Shown one piece after another: positions 24,965-35,481 of a stretch of 64,000 nt of DNA. Numbering within the stretch: the stretch's first letter is position 1; the number at the start of each line of letters is the position of its first letter. Made by a program: the position numbers and the translations under genes. Source of the DNA: Celoporthe dispersa (taxonomy: Eukaryota; Ascomycota; Sordariomycetes; Diaporthales; Cryphonectriaceae); NCBI GenBank assembly GCA_016584495.1, contig WAID01000007.1:3148001-3212000 (forward strand), in the 5' to 3' direction. The notes beneath the pieces were generated by a model. It had not been told where the DNA came from. It searched no databases and saw only the letters and a list, made by a program, of their open reading frames with translations.

Positions 24965-27149
24965 ATGGGTCAATACAAGCAGCTCCGGTCCTCATCGCCC
25001 TCCTCGAATGAGCACCGGGGCAGCAGGGCCGACCTCGATGTCGCCGACGAGGCCCGGGTCGTCGCCGACGAACAAAAGGAACGACTCTTGGCCGAGGATG
25101 GCGAGGGGGACGAGGAGGAGGACGTACAGCCAGAGGAGGGAGAGCAGGACGAGCCGCGAAAACGGCGGTGGAAATGGTGGCTTGTGGCGCTGCTCGGCCT
25201 GGCCGGAGTCGTACTTGTCGTCACCGTCGCTGTCCTCTTCGGCAGGCTCTACCTCTTAGAGGAGAAGACCAAGGTCGCCGGCACGGCTTTCAGGCGACCC
25301 TCGTCTGACTATGTGATCGACTCGAGCTGGGACTACGGTGCAGCCCCGACGGTGCGGGAGTATCACTGGGTCATCTCGGACATCACAGCCAACCCGGATG
25401 GCGTCTTTCGACCCATGATGGTGATCAACGGCCAATTTCCAGGGCCCATGATCGTATGCAACGAAGGGGACACGATCATCGTCAACGTGGTGAACGAGGC
25501 CAAGAATTCCACGGCGATACATTGGCACGGCCTCTTCCAGAACGGCACCGTCTTCATGGACGGCACAGTGGGGGTGACGCAGTGCCCGATTGCTTCAGGC
25601 CAGTCGTACCGGTATGAGTTTACTGTGAAAGGACAGGCCGGATCATGTGAGTGACGCTTTTGCACGGGTCACCCTCTCTGCGCGTACCGGGCTGGAAAGC
25701 TGATTCGTGTTCTAAATTACTCTCAAGACTTTTACCACGGGCATCAGGCTGCGCAGGGCCTGGACGGCCTCTTTGGGCCTTTCATCATCCTCTCTACAGA
25801 AGAGAAGGAAAACCAGCCAATACCCTATGACACAGACCGCGTCATCATGGTCCAGGATTGGTATCACGACATCTCTGACGGGCTGTTAAGACAGACCCTC
25901 TCCCCGGGAAGCGAGGCCTCGCCAATCCCCAACGGAGCCCTCATCAACGGGGCCAATAAGCTCGACTGCTCCTTACACCCAGCCAGGCGCTGCGACAGCT
26001 CGACAGCACTACTGCCAACGCTCGACCTCGAGCCAGATAAACACCACCGGCTACGGATCATCAACGTGGGCGGCTTCGCCTGGTTCGAGGTCAGCGTGGA
26101 CAAGCACCTCGACCTCCCCGTCACAGAAGTCGACGGTGTCACCGTCGAGCCGCACTCAGACCCGACCGTGCTCGTGGGGCCTGGTCAGCGGTACAGCGTC
26201 ATCCTCTCGACCAACCAGACCGGCCAGCCCAACAACCTGTTCTGGTTCCGAGCGCGCATGCTCAGCCACTGCTTCGCCGAGAACGTCCTGCCCGACAAGG
26301 GCGTGCCCTCTGCGCAGGCCATCATCCGGTACGCCACGGCAGAAAAGCCCTCTGCGCGGCTCAAACTCCCCCAGACCGAGGCCGACAGCGGCAGGTTCAC
26401 TGTGATCTGCAAAGACCCAGCGCCAGGCTCATACAAGCCCCTTCCGGCGCGGGCGGCCCCTGCCTACGCCCACCACTCATGGTACCTCCGCGTAAATCTC
26501 GAGATCGGCGACTGGCGGCTGGAGCGAGGGTTTCTCAACAAGAGCACCCTCCGCCCGCAGCTACACTCACCAAGCCTCCACCGCGTCGTGGACGGCCTGC
26601 AGGCGGGCAACACCTCCTTCAGCATCGAGGGCGTCAACGACGTCGCCTTTGACAAGAAGCACGAGCTGGTCATCAGCTCTGGGGGCGTCGAGGTGGTCGA
26701 CGTCATCCTCCAGAACTTTGACGAGGGCAACCACCCCTTCCACCTGCACGGGACCCAGATGTTCATCCCTCGCCGCAGGCCACGGGTATTTCCCGGGTTA
26801 CGAGGCCCTGGGCCTGAACCCCGGCGGCAAGGGGCTGCTCAATGCTAGCGACAGCTCGGTCGTCGCCAACCCGACGAGGCGGGATGTCACCACCGTCGAG
26901 GGGTTCGGCTGGACGCTGGTCCGGTTCGTGGCGGACAACCCTGGGGTGTGGCTTTTTCACTGCCATATGATCTGGCATGCGGAGGCGGGCATGGGGATGC
27001 AGTTTGCCTCGCGGCTGGATGTCATGCGGAACTGGACGGTTCCGGAGCAGAGCGCCAGGTTGTGTGCGGCGCCGGTCGAGGAGCTGGAGAAGGGGGCTAC
27101 GCCCAAGGATAGTATATGGTTTGGCCATTTTGCTAATGATGATACGTAA
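24965..27149 (+). CDS. membrane-anchored multicopper oxidase (ascomycete laccase/ferroxidase-like)
   Basis: Extracellular oxidase that couples one-electron substrate oxidation to O2 reduction. All four copper-ligand motifs are visible: HWHG, FYHGH, HPFHLHG and HCHMIWHAEAGM (Met axial ligand of type 1 copper). The N-terminus is unusual: an acidic, hydrophilic tail of about 65 residues, RKRRWK, then one hydrophobic segment (residues 71-95), so it should be a type II membrane protein rather than a secreted laccase. Exons are 24965-25646 and 25728-27149. The frame breaks by +1 in CCC at 26767-26769, right after HPFHLHGTQMF; two C restore LAAGHGYFPG and the last copper motif (700 aa). No FTR1 permease is next to it, so a role in iron uptake is not supported. 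Confidence 0.88.
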
Positions 27150-28116
27150 GATGGAGCATGGCAGATGGGCTTGGGTGATACAGATCATATCTTGTGACCT
27201 ATTCATTATTAGAAAGCGATCCCTTCTGTAAAACACTTCTTCTCAGGAGTACAAAGTCGTAATACCTAGTTCTTTCTGATTTGTCTTCACTGTTTGCCTT
27301 GGTTACCTGTTGATGTTGATCAGCTGGGATGATATTCAAACTTGACAATGGCCTGTAAGCCATCAAGACTTCTGGGTCCGAAGGAGGAGCTTTTTCTAAG
27401 GAGAAGAGGGCCCTCTCGGAAAGCCAACAAAGCTTTGTCCTGCTTGAGCATTGCTGTCTCCTCGATCCACCTCTGCTTTCTTGTACGGTTCTACCCGAAA
27501 CAGCCTGATTGTCTGTTGCGTATGTGCTAAGCTCCTTTGTATTCTTACACTTTGGGTCATCTTTGGAGCTTGAGCTAAATACATTCATGTATCTTCTATG
27601 GAGTTGCCCAAGTAGCTTGCCTATGTGTCCTTCCTTCAGTGAGAAAGACCTTTGTCCCCTCACTCACAACTACTCAAACTAATTGTGTGCATGTGAAACC
27701 TTCATCCTTGTACCTACTTCAATGTTCTCACCCAGCTGCTCAACAGTCAGGCTTAGAATGCACATGAACAGAAAAGTACCAGCACCTCTTGAAACTTGAC
27801 CTACAACCAGCAGCGAGGAAACCATACCCAAGGAGTAAGCTGTGAATGATGACCGAATGCAAAATATAATTTGAACACCACAAAATGGTATCACCATGTC
27901 GAGAGAGAAGAAAAAGAAAAAAAAATCCTCTCGCTAATCATCAGAAAAGAAGCTCCCAACCAACAACCTTGCCAGACCATGCAAATGCCCTGATTCTAAC
28001 GCCAACTTTCTTTGACACACACAAAGATGCCATACATGTCTTCATCAAAATCCTCAAAGTCAACTCGAGTTTCTTTTTTGGCCCCTTGATCCTTCTCTTC
28101 ACACCCGTTCTGTATT
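27150..28116. other. convergent intergenic region
   Basis: 3' sides of the oxidase and the fibroin-3-related gene. No gene is seen. Confidence 0.45.
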
Positions 28117-29941
28117 CTACCTTGTGGACTGATATGGTTTGTACCCCGGATAGGTACCAGCCTGCTCCTCCTGGCCGCCGCCGCCGCCGCCGTACCCATC
28201 ATCATATGTGTTCGACCTTGTCGGCCTGCTGAAGTTGGGCGACCTTTGGCCCGACTGGGAATCGCCCGTATACTGCCTCTGCGGCGGGGCACGGTTAGCT
28301 AGCGGGGGCGGGCGGTTTCCCATGGGCCGCGGCGACTCGGCGAATTGGCGTGGCGGCGGGGCTCCTGGCTGGGCGGAATCGGCCGAGTACTGTCGATACG
28401 GTGGCGCGCGGGGCGGTGGGCCACGGCCGGGCGCGGTGTCTGCGGACCACTGCCGCTGAGGACCTGGGGAGGACCGGGGCCCTGGCGCCGGGGAGAAGGA
28501 CCTCGGAGGGCCTCCCTGTGCGGGTGAGAACGTCCTCGGCGGTCCCTGTGGTGCAGGCGAGTACGTCCTCGCGGGCCCTTGTGGTCCGGGCGAGTAGGTC
28601 CGCTGCGGGACGTTGGCGAACTGGCCTTGCTGCTGCTGCTGGGGCGAGGGTGAGTAGGTCCGCTGGGGTGCGATGCGCGGGTCGAACGAGCGCTCGCTGC
28701 TGAACCCGCCCTGCGAGGGGCTGGCGAGCCGCGCGAGCGATCTGGGTACGCCGCCCCGGCTGCCGCCATGGAGTGGTTCGAGCTTCCTGTTAGGGTACGC
28801 GCGGGAGGACCTCTCCCATAGGGCTGGTTCATGGCGGTGGTGGTGGGGGCGGCACCGTACTGGTCGTGGGCGCCATAACCGTCGGGCTCCTGTGTGTAGC
28901 CGTTCTGCCCGTAGCCGCCGACCTGTGACTGTGCTTGTCCGTAGTCCTGACCCATGACGCTGCCCCCTGTGACGCCCCAGCTCTGTTCGGTGTGGAATGA
29001 AGTTGTTGACTGGCCGTAGGTATTGTGCATCTGGCCGTAGCCGCCCTGCGCAGCCATGTTGTTGGTGTTGTACGGGGCAGCTCCCGGGGCACCACCAGCA
29101 CCGCCCATGTATCCGCCCGAGGCAGCAGCCATGCTGCCCGGCGGCCTGTACAGGCTGACGCCGCCACCCTGCACAGGCGTCCTGCTCCCGGGTGTTCCGG
29201 CCGGCGACATACCGTTCATGAGCGGCGCGTTCAGCTCGTTGTTGGCCTCGGGCTTCTTCAGCTGCTGCAGCTCAACGGCCTCCTCCTTCAGCTGCACCTT
29301 CTTGCTCTCCGAGTCCCCCCACGTGGGCATGGCAGGCAGGGAGTCCTCGCTCTCGGGGTTCTTGGAGACGTCGAAGCTGGCGTACTGCGGGGCCTCCTCC
29401 TTGGCTGGCGCCGTCGGGCGGGTCCACGGCATGGCGCCTGTCGACATCGGGTCGTGGGGCTGGTAGCCTTTGTCGTCTGGAAGGTTCCTGTAGGGCTCGT
29501 CGAGGTGCTTGTGTCTGCCGCCCTTGGGCGGGTCACAGCAGCCGCAGCAGTTGCCGCAGCACTTCAGGCAGTAGCAGCACTCGCAGCAGCAGGAGAGCCC
29601 GCAGCAGAGACATCTTGCTATACACCAGACGACCGACAACAGGATGAGGGAGCCTATTATGATGATGGCGATCACGGGCCATCTGTCCGAGAGCCATGTC
29701 AGTATTTCTGTGTGTGCACCCAGGAGACCATGATCTGGGAGAGGAGGGCTGTGTCATACTTGCAATAGACGGCAGCCATGCAGTTGCTCCAGCTTGAGAA
29801 AGCCGTCTTGACGTCCGAGATGTTTCCCTCGGTCTCGCTCACGATGTCCCTCTCCACGAATGCGTGCTTCAGGCTTCTTGCTATTATCTCGCCCATTCCT
29901 CCCCTCAGGCTCCTCGCCATCGCCACATCAATCGACGGCAT
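28117..29941 (-). CDS. fibroin-3-related fungal membrane protein
   Basis: A filamentous-fungal family annotated as fibroin-3 related; its function is unknown. Exon 1 (29941-29760) encodes the N-terminal MPSIDVAMARSLRGGMGEII and CMAAVYCK. Exon 2 (29682-28117) starts with one transmembrane helix (PVIAIIIIGSLILLSVVWCI) followed at once by a dense cysteine cluster (about a dozen Cys in 35 residues), then a long Gly/Gln/Tyr/Pro-rich tail. Near the end RTYSPxPQ-like units repeat about five times. The frame breaks by -1 at about 28728-28742; one added base keeps the repeat frame to the stop at 28117 (582 aa). The cysteine patch next to the membrane could be palmitoylated (inference). Confidence 0.85.
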
Positions 29942-32380
29942 CTTGAGACACTGGAGAGGGCGCGCAGGCCCGGGGATCAGGATGTAGGAGATGTGTGTGT
30001 GTCTCGGTTCGATACCGCGGGGGAAATTGTATTCCCTCGGTCTTTGGTTATTTTTTTTTTGGACGCTCGCACTGCTGTTACAGGGCCATGGTTCGATTCG
30101 TTCTTTTTTCGTTCGTATGTGGTCGCTGCACAGAAAAGTCCAGAAGAGTAAGTCTGTTTGGCGATTGCTTGTGTAGCAAACAGGTCTTGTCGTTGGTCCA
30201 GGCAGGAGGGCTCAGTTTCTGGTCGGCCGTCGGGCAAAGCCTTGTGCGACCAACAGGGAAGATAAAAAAAAACAAAAACGGAAGAGGGAGCGCTGCGACA
30301 CAGCTGGTCGACACCTCTCTCTCTCTCTTCAAAAGAAAAAGTGAAAGAATGGTTGATGGTGGGCGTAAACGACAGTGTTTCCTCGCTCTGGTTTCGTAGA
30401 GTTTAAGCGCCGGCGGATGCAAGCGATGCAATGTTTAGAGTCGGGGAATGCAGAGTTGAGGAGGGGGATGGTTTCCTTCCCACGTGCTAGTGTCTTGTCT
30501 CACTTGCTGTGGCTTCTCCCGCTGCGCTAATGTCGACGAATGGGCTGGATTGGGCGAGGTCGCAAGCCCGAGAGGAAGAAGAGGAAGGCACCCCAGGAAC
30601 GTTGTGAGCCACTCGTGAGCCCGGCCTTCTCAAGTTGTTTGTCTCAGGTTGGAACCAGGCAAGTCAAGCCCCCCAGAACAATTGATGATGCTGCTCAGCC
30701 ACGCCGCAGAGTACACCGAACTGCTTATACCCTGTGCCGGGCAATCAATGCGTGTCGCAGTACCCAGAAATAGAGTCCTTGGCTCTCCTCGCACTACGAC
30801 AATCTCTGTGTGTCGTTTCAAAAGAAAAGAAGAATATCGTTATCGTATTGCTGAGGGAATAAAACGAAGGAAGGGAAAGTCTCGAGCTGCCTGTGCCGTG
30901 TTCTTCTGCCCGATGAATATTCGCAAAGCACCTCGAACGTGGAGCAAGAGGAAGGGGAGGCAAGAAGGAGACAAAAAAAAAAGGCCGAAAAAAAAAAGGC
31001 CAAGAGGATGCAGCCCACAGGACACGGAATAATAAGCGCAAAGGCACGAGTTGGGAGATAAAGATGAGCGAGGCTGGAGGATGAGGATCACCGGCCCCCA
31101 ACGGCAGCAAGACGAAAGATGTCCAACGGGTGAATACGAGTACGTGAACGATACTGCTGCGCCCACCTAGAACATCCAGGTCCGCTGTTATGCAAGCAGG
31201 ACCAGCAATGTGAGTGACCAGCAACTTCCTCACGTCGTCGTTGTCGCGCAACGAAAGAGTCGACGACGCTTCAACAATCGAAGAGGGGGGGGGAAGGTCA
31301 CAGATGACCTAAGAAGGAGGCGATGAGCAGCCCCGGCAGCAGATTGCAGGGACCAGATTTCAGGAGCCGATATTGGTACCAGCAGCGGCCCTTTTCAAAA
31401 CTTAGCCTTGTCTGCTATAGGAGAAGAGACAGGCGGCCCCCTCCCTGCAAGTAAATTGCGATGGAGTTGCTCCCCAGAACAAGGGAACCCCACTGCTGGT
31501 AGAACCAACCAGCCCCCGGCCCACTGGGGGGAACCTGCTATGGCACACTTCTTGTCTGTGCTGATTTCTGCGGGAAATAAGCATCGACATCTGGCAGCCC
31601 GAGGTCCTGCGGGAGAGACGGGGGAGAGGGGGGAGGAGAGGGGAGGGACCACTGGGAAAGCAGCAGCCCCGTAACTTTGCTGAATGCATACTCGCAATCT
31701 TATCAACATGCGTACTGCTAGTGCATTGTTAGTAGGCCAGTGCCCATCTGGATAAGAAGTGCCTTCATATCCGAGCCCAGACAGAGCCCGCTCAGGCTCT
31801 CCCGCTGTCAAAACCCCTGCGAAGAGGGCCCTGACCTGGTCCTGCGGCAGATTGGACCTCTCAAGCACGCGTCGCACTGACCAGGTTGCATTCGAGATCC
31901 GTCGTTGACCCAGTCGCGCCAGATAAATGAGAGCACGTTCCGACTACCCGTGGTGAGGATGAATAGGATTTGTGAATCATTATTATGTAGTGTTGAATTC
32001 ATCCGTTGGCTCCGAGCCTACGGCTGGCGGTTCATCTTCTAGCTCTAGTGTCCTCAAGTACAATACAGTCTTCCGGTCTGCTTTATGCTGCATCGGTCCG
32101 TAAAAAGAATTCGACCACGGCGCCTCATGACCTAGGCACGGCCTCTCGCCACATGGTCTGCCTCCTCCACGCCTCTTGATGAGGTCCTAATTTGTGTCCC
32201 CCTCTCACCCCCCCCCCAAAAAAAAAAACTCTGGTGGTCGGCCTCGGCCTCGTCCTATACCCATGATGGCTCCACTTCAGAGATTCACATATGTAAATGC
32301 GGTATCGTGGCAACGTCATGAGAGGTGAATGACTCGATTACGGACAAGACCACAGGCAGCGAGTTGGTTGCCTGACGCTC
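29942..32380. other. intergenic, 2.4 kb
   Basis: No supported gene. It contains T-rich, A-rich and G-rich runs (30050, 30970, 31285). The left part is the promoter of the fibroin-3-related gene; the right part is the 3' side of the RRM gene. Confidence 0.45.
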
Positions 32381-33550
32381 TCAGCCGAGCAATTTCAGGC
32401 CGCTCTTGGTCTTCTGCCCGGGCTTGACGATACCGCCTCCACTGGGTCCCAGATGCGGCGAGTACCTGCCATCGCCGTTGCCGGCTCCTGATCCGCTCCC
32501 ACTGTTCTTGCCCCCCTTCTTCTTGAAGTTCTTGCCCTTGTGCCTGTCATCCTTGTGGGCGGCCGGCTTGACCTCGGTCGTGCTCTTGCGCACCACGACG
32601 GGGTGGCTCTGGATGTATTTGCCATTCATCTCTTTGGCGGCCTGGAAGAAGTCGTCCGGGTCGCTGAAGCTGACGAAGCCGTAGCCCCTGGACTTGTTGG
32701 TCCGCTTGTCCCGTATCACCTTGGCCTTCTGCACCGACTGCCACCGCGCGAATGCCTTGAGCAGTGAGTCGTCCGTCGTCTCACCTGCCAGGTTACCAAC
32801 AAAGAGCCGCAGGTGTGACGGGTCCCACTCAAGCAGCGAGTCGTCGGCCCACTTCTTACCACCACCCTCACGGTAGACCGTCTTCTTCTTCTCGTTTGTG
32901 GTGCTCGCAGCTCCTTCCTGCGCCGCCCTGGCAGCAGCCTCTGCGTTGAAGGTCGGCCCCGCGGTGGCGCCAGCTTTGCCGCCGGCTGGTTTGGGCCCAG
33001 GAGCGGCTGCAGCATCAGCCCCTTCCCTGGGCAGATATGCGCTCTGCCACTGCGCAATCTGCGCTGCCATGTCGGGATCATAGTTGGGATCACCGCGGTC
33101 ATACGCGTTCTGCGGGGCGGCTGCTGCTCCTGCTGTGGTGGTGGCGGCGGCGGCGGCGGCGGCGCCTGGCTGGGGAAACGGATTGCGGATCTGGGGTGGC
33201 GTGGAGTAAGATCCCGTCGTGGCGGCAGCACCATAGTAGCTTGATTGCTGCGCGTAGTTGGATGGGTAGTTGTACGAAGTCGTCGTCCTGGCGCCGTAGC
33301 TGGACCCTACGGCGGCGGGTGCCTGCGGGTAGGAGTAGGCAGATGGAGGCGCGCCATAGCTAGATGCTGTGACGGGTGGCGTGCTGTACGTCGGTGTGTT
33401 GGAGTACGTTGCGCTGGCAGGGTACGACGAGGGTGTCGGAGCGGGAGAGAAGGTCGACTTAAACCCGCCGCCTGATGATGATGATGATGTCGGAGGAGGG
33501 GGCCGAGGGGGTAGGGAGCTCGAGAGACCTGGTGGACCCGGATATGACAT
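32381..33550 (-). CDS. RBM42-like RNA-binding protein with one RRM
   Basis: Single-exon gene of 389 aa, intact. The first about 200 residues are low complexity (Pro, Ser, Tyr, Ala-rich, including an Ala run). One RRM lies at about 246-322 with RNP2 LFVGNL and RNP1 SRGYGFVSF, preceded by the KWADDSLLEWDPSHLRLF segment typical of RBM42. A Lys/Gly-rich tail ends the protein (KGKNFKKKGGKN). RBM42 proteins are nuclear, splicing-linked factors, so that role is the likely one. The ATG at 33550 gives the conserved-looking MSYPGPPG start; the frame stays open upstream for about 100 codons but that part looks like a leader. Confidence 0.87.
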   Translation of the reverse strand: MSYPGPPGLSSSLPPRPPPPTSSSSSGGGFKSTFSPAPTPSSYPASATYSNTPTYSTPPVTASSYGAPPSAYSYPQAPAAVGSSYGARTTTSYNYPSNYAQQSSYYGAAATTGSYSTPPQIRNPFPQPGAAAAAAATTTAGAAAAPQNAYDRGDPNYDPDMAAQIAQWQSAYLPREGADAAAAPGPKPAGGKAGATAGPTFNAEAAARAAQEGAASTTNEKKKTVYREGGGKKWADDSLLEWDPSHLRLFVGNLAGETTDDSLLKAFARWQSVQKAKVIRDKRTNKSRGYGFVSFSDPDDFFQAAKEMNGKYIQSHPVVVRKSTTEVKPAAHKDDRHKGKNFKKKGGKNSGSGSGAGNGDGRYSPHLGPSGGGIVKPGQKTKSGLKLLG

Positions 33551-35481
33551 GATGAATTGGATGCGCTTTCTTGATAGATGTGTACGACTTTGTGTTACAC
33601 CAATCACGTACCTAAGCCCGCGCCAACAGACTCTGCTCGCGGTCCTCCGATATCGTCGTAGGCCTGGGAAGGATCTTTTGATGGTCCTCGACAGAACAAG
33701 ACCCGTTAGGACTTTGGATGGAGTGGTGGGTTCGCGGGTTTGTGCAGCCAGGACGACGGTGGGTGGAGTTGAGAATGTGTGTACGGGAGAGAACATTTGA
33801 GTGCTGCTCCGCAAGGAGGCAAGGTTGGCCAGACATTGCTGCCCCAAGCGCCCAGCCACAGTTCTGATTACATAATCTACTGCACTCGATATTGCATATG
33901 GGGCCCCCTGTTCGTTCTATCCGTCCGCAATCGGGGGGCCCAACATTGTTGTTCTTCACATTCTGGCAGGGGTTTTGGGCTGCGCTGCAGCCGCTGAAAA
34001 ATTGCCCTGGCTAACACCTTCAAAGGCGGCGGCCAGCCAGGCTGATTAAATCAAGCGCTATCTAACCCGAACTGGAAAGCTTGCAGTATTCAACAAGTCC
34101 TGTGATGATTGCCCTGCTATATAGGGAGGTCATTTTGACAGATTGTCATCCTGCTGCAAACTTGGTATGGATTGGTTTTTTGAGTTATTTTTGTCGGGCA
34201 TCTTTGACTCACATTGCGCTGTCGGCACGTCGGGCAGTCGATGCCATGATGACGTTTTTGGCGGGGCAGAAAAGAGTCGCAGAGCCCACCTGCCCCTCGC
34301 CGGAAGTCCCTCCGATGCTCGCCAGCCAGATTGGAAGACACAGCTGCAGCAGCAGTATGGTACCATAGTACTTTGTACGTACTGTGGTACACGGGAAATC
34401 TGTGCATACCATAGGCACATGTGTTGCGATGGTGTGTACCCAAGAGCTGGGTAAAATCGCCCTCCGTCTCCCGAACAAGCCGGGTGTGAATTCCTGCTCA
34501 CCAGATACGCCGATTAGAGTGCCTCCCCACCACCTCCCCCAGCATTTCTATAGAGACAACAGCCAGTCAGGAGCTCTTGTCTTTCCAAAGGGCCGATTCG
34601 AACAGGGTCCAAATCCAAAGATAGCCGCGTTCCTCTGGCCCTTGAACGAGGTGTTCACCATTTCACAAAAGCCAGGAGATATGCCACCAGAGTCATGTGC
34701 AGTGATGGGGATTGATTGCCCGGGCGTAACAAGAGGGGTGACTTCTGGGCGCCGAGCTTCGAAACGCGAGGAGTGGATACCCCCTTCCCACGTACTCTGT
34801 ACAGTTCTAGTACCTAAGGGGCTGTGACGAGACTGGTTTGAGGCGTGAGCTCATGCGAGATGTCCAGGCCGGCTGTTCGTCCTCCACATGATGAGAGGAG
34901 AGAAACAAAGTGTGCGCGCGTACGTGCGTGCGTGCGTGCGTGCGTGTGTGTATGTATGTATGTGGATGATGCGTTCGTGCTGGTACAGGGCCGTGATACA
35001 CAAGAAGTGCTCGAGTGCGTAGTACGGATGGGGAATGGGAAATAGCCTTGGGCAGGGATGAAACTCAAGAGGGCCCTGGAGGTAGGTACCTACCATGTCA
35101 CTGCTGTATGTTCAGTACTCGGCGTATACGCAGTAGATAGGCGGCAAACCCCTCAGTCGCAGCACACTGCTGCAGCAGCTCGGGAGACCGGGGACAGTTA
35201 GAGCTCTTCTTCACTGAGTAAGCGTTGCCCACTTATTCTCTAGCTTCGTCAGAGGGGTTGCCCGCTGTTCGGGCCTGCCCCCGCCGGGCGATGATATATG
35301 TCTTTCCCCGAGTCCAAACAAAATCTGTTTTCCTCCCACTCTCCAATTCAACCCATCTTTGGCCCCATTGCATCCTCGACTCTCTCGATTGGCTTCGAGA
35401 TTCTCTCTCTTCAACAACTCTAGACATCCGTCACAAAATAACCATATCCCCCTCCCCCTTCTCTCTTTGGATATCGCAAAC
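33551..35481. other. divergent intergenic region, 1.9 kb
   Basis: Promoters of the RRM gene (minus) and of the 6-phosphogluconate dehydrogenase gene (plus). No gene is seen. The last 150 bases are pyrimidine-rich, as expected for a strong leader. Confidence 0.45.
34911..34963. repeat. TGCG/TATG tetranucleotide microsatellite
   Basis: Begins as GCGCG, passes through about five TGCG units and TGTG into three TATG units, so it is an imperfect compound microsatellite. Confidence 0.9.

Noticed and set aside
17693..27149. A metal-handling or secondary-metabolite cluster (ABC transporter, methyltransferase, multicopper oxidase)
   Set aside because: LSM6 lies among them, the spacers are long, there is no backbone synthase or pathway regulator, and the families are common housekeeping or generic types.
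33551..33859. In-frame extension of about 100 codons upstream of the RBM42-like start
   Set aside because: The extension is not RBM42-like and the normal start MSYPGPPG sits at 33550; it is more likely a 5' leader.
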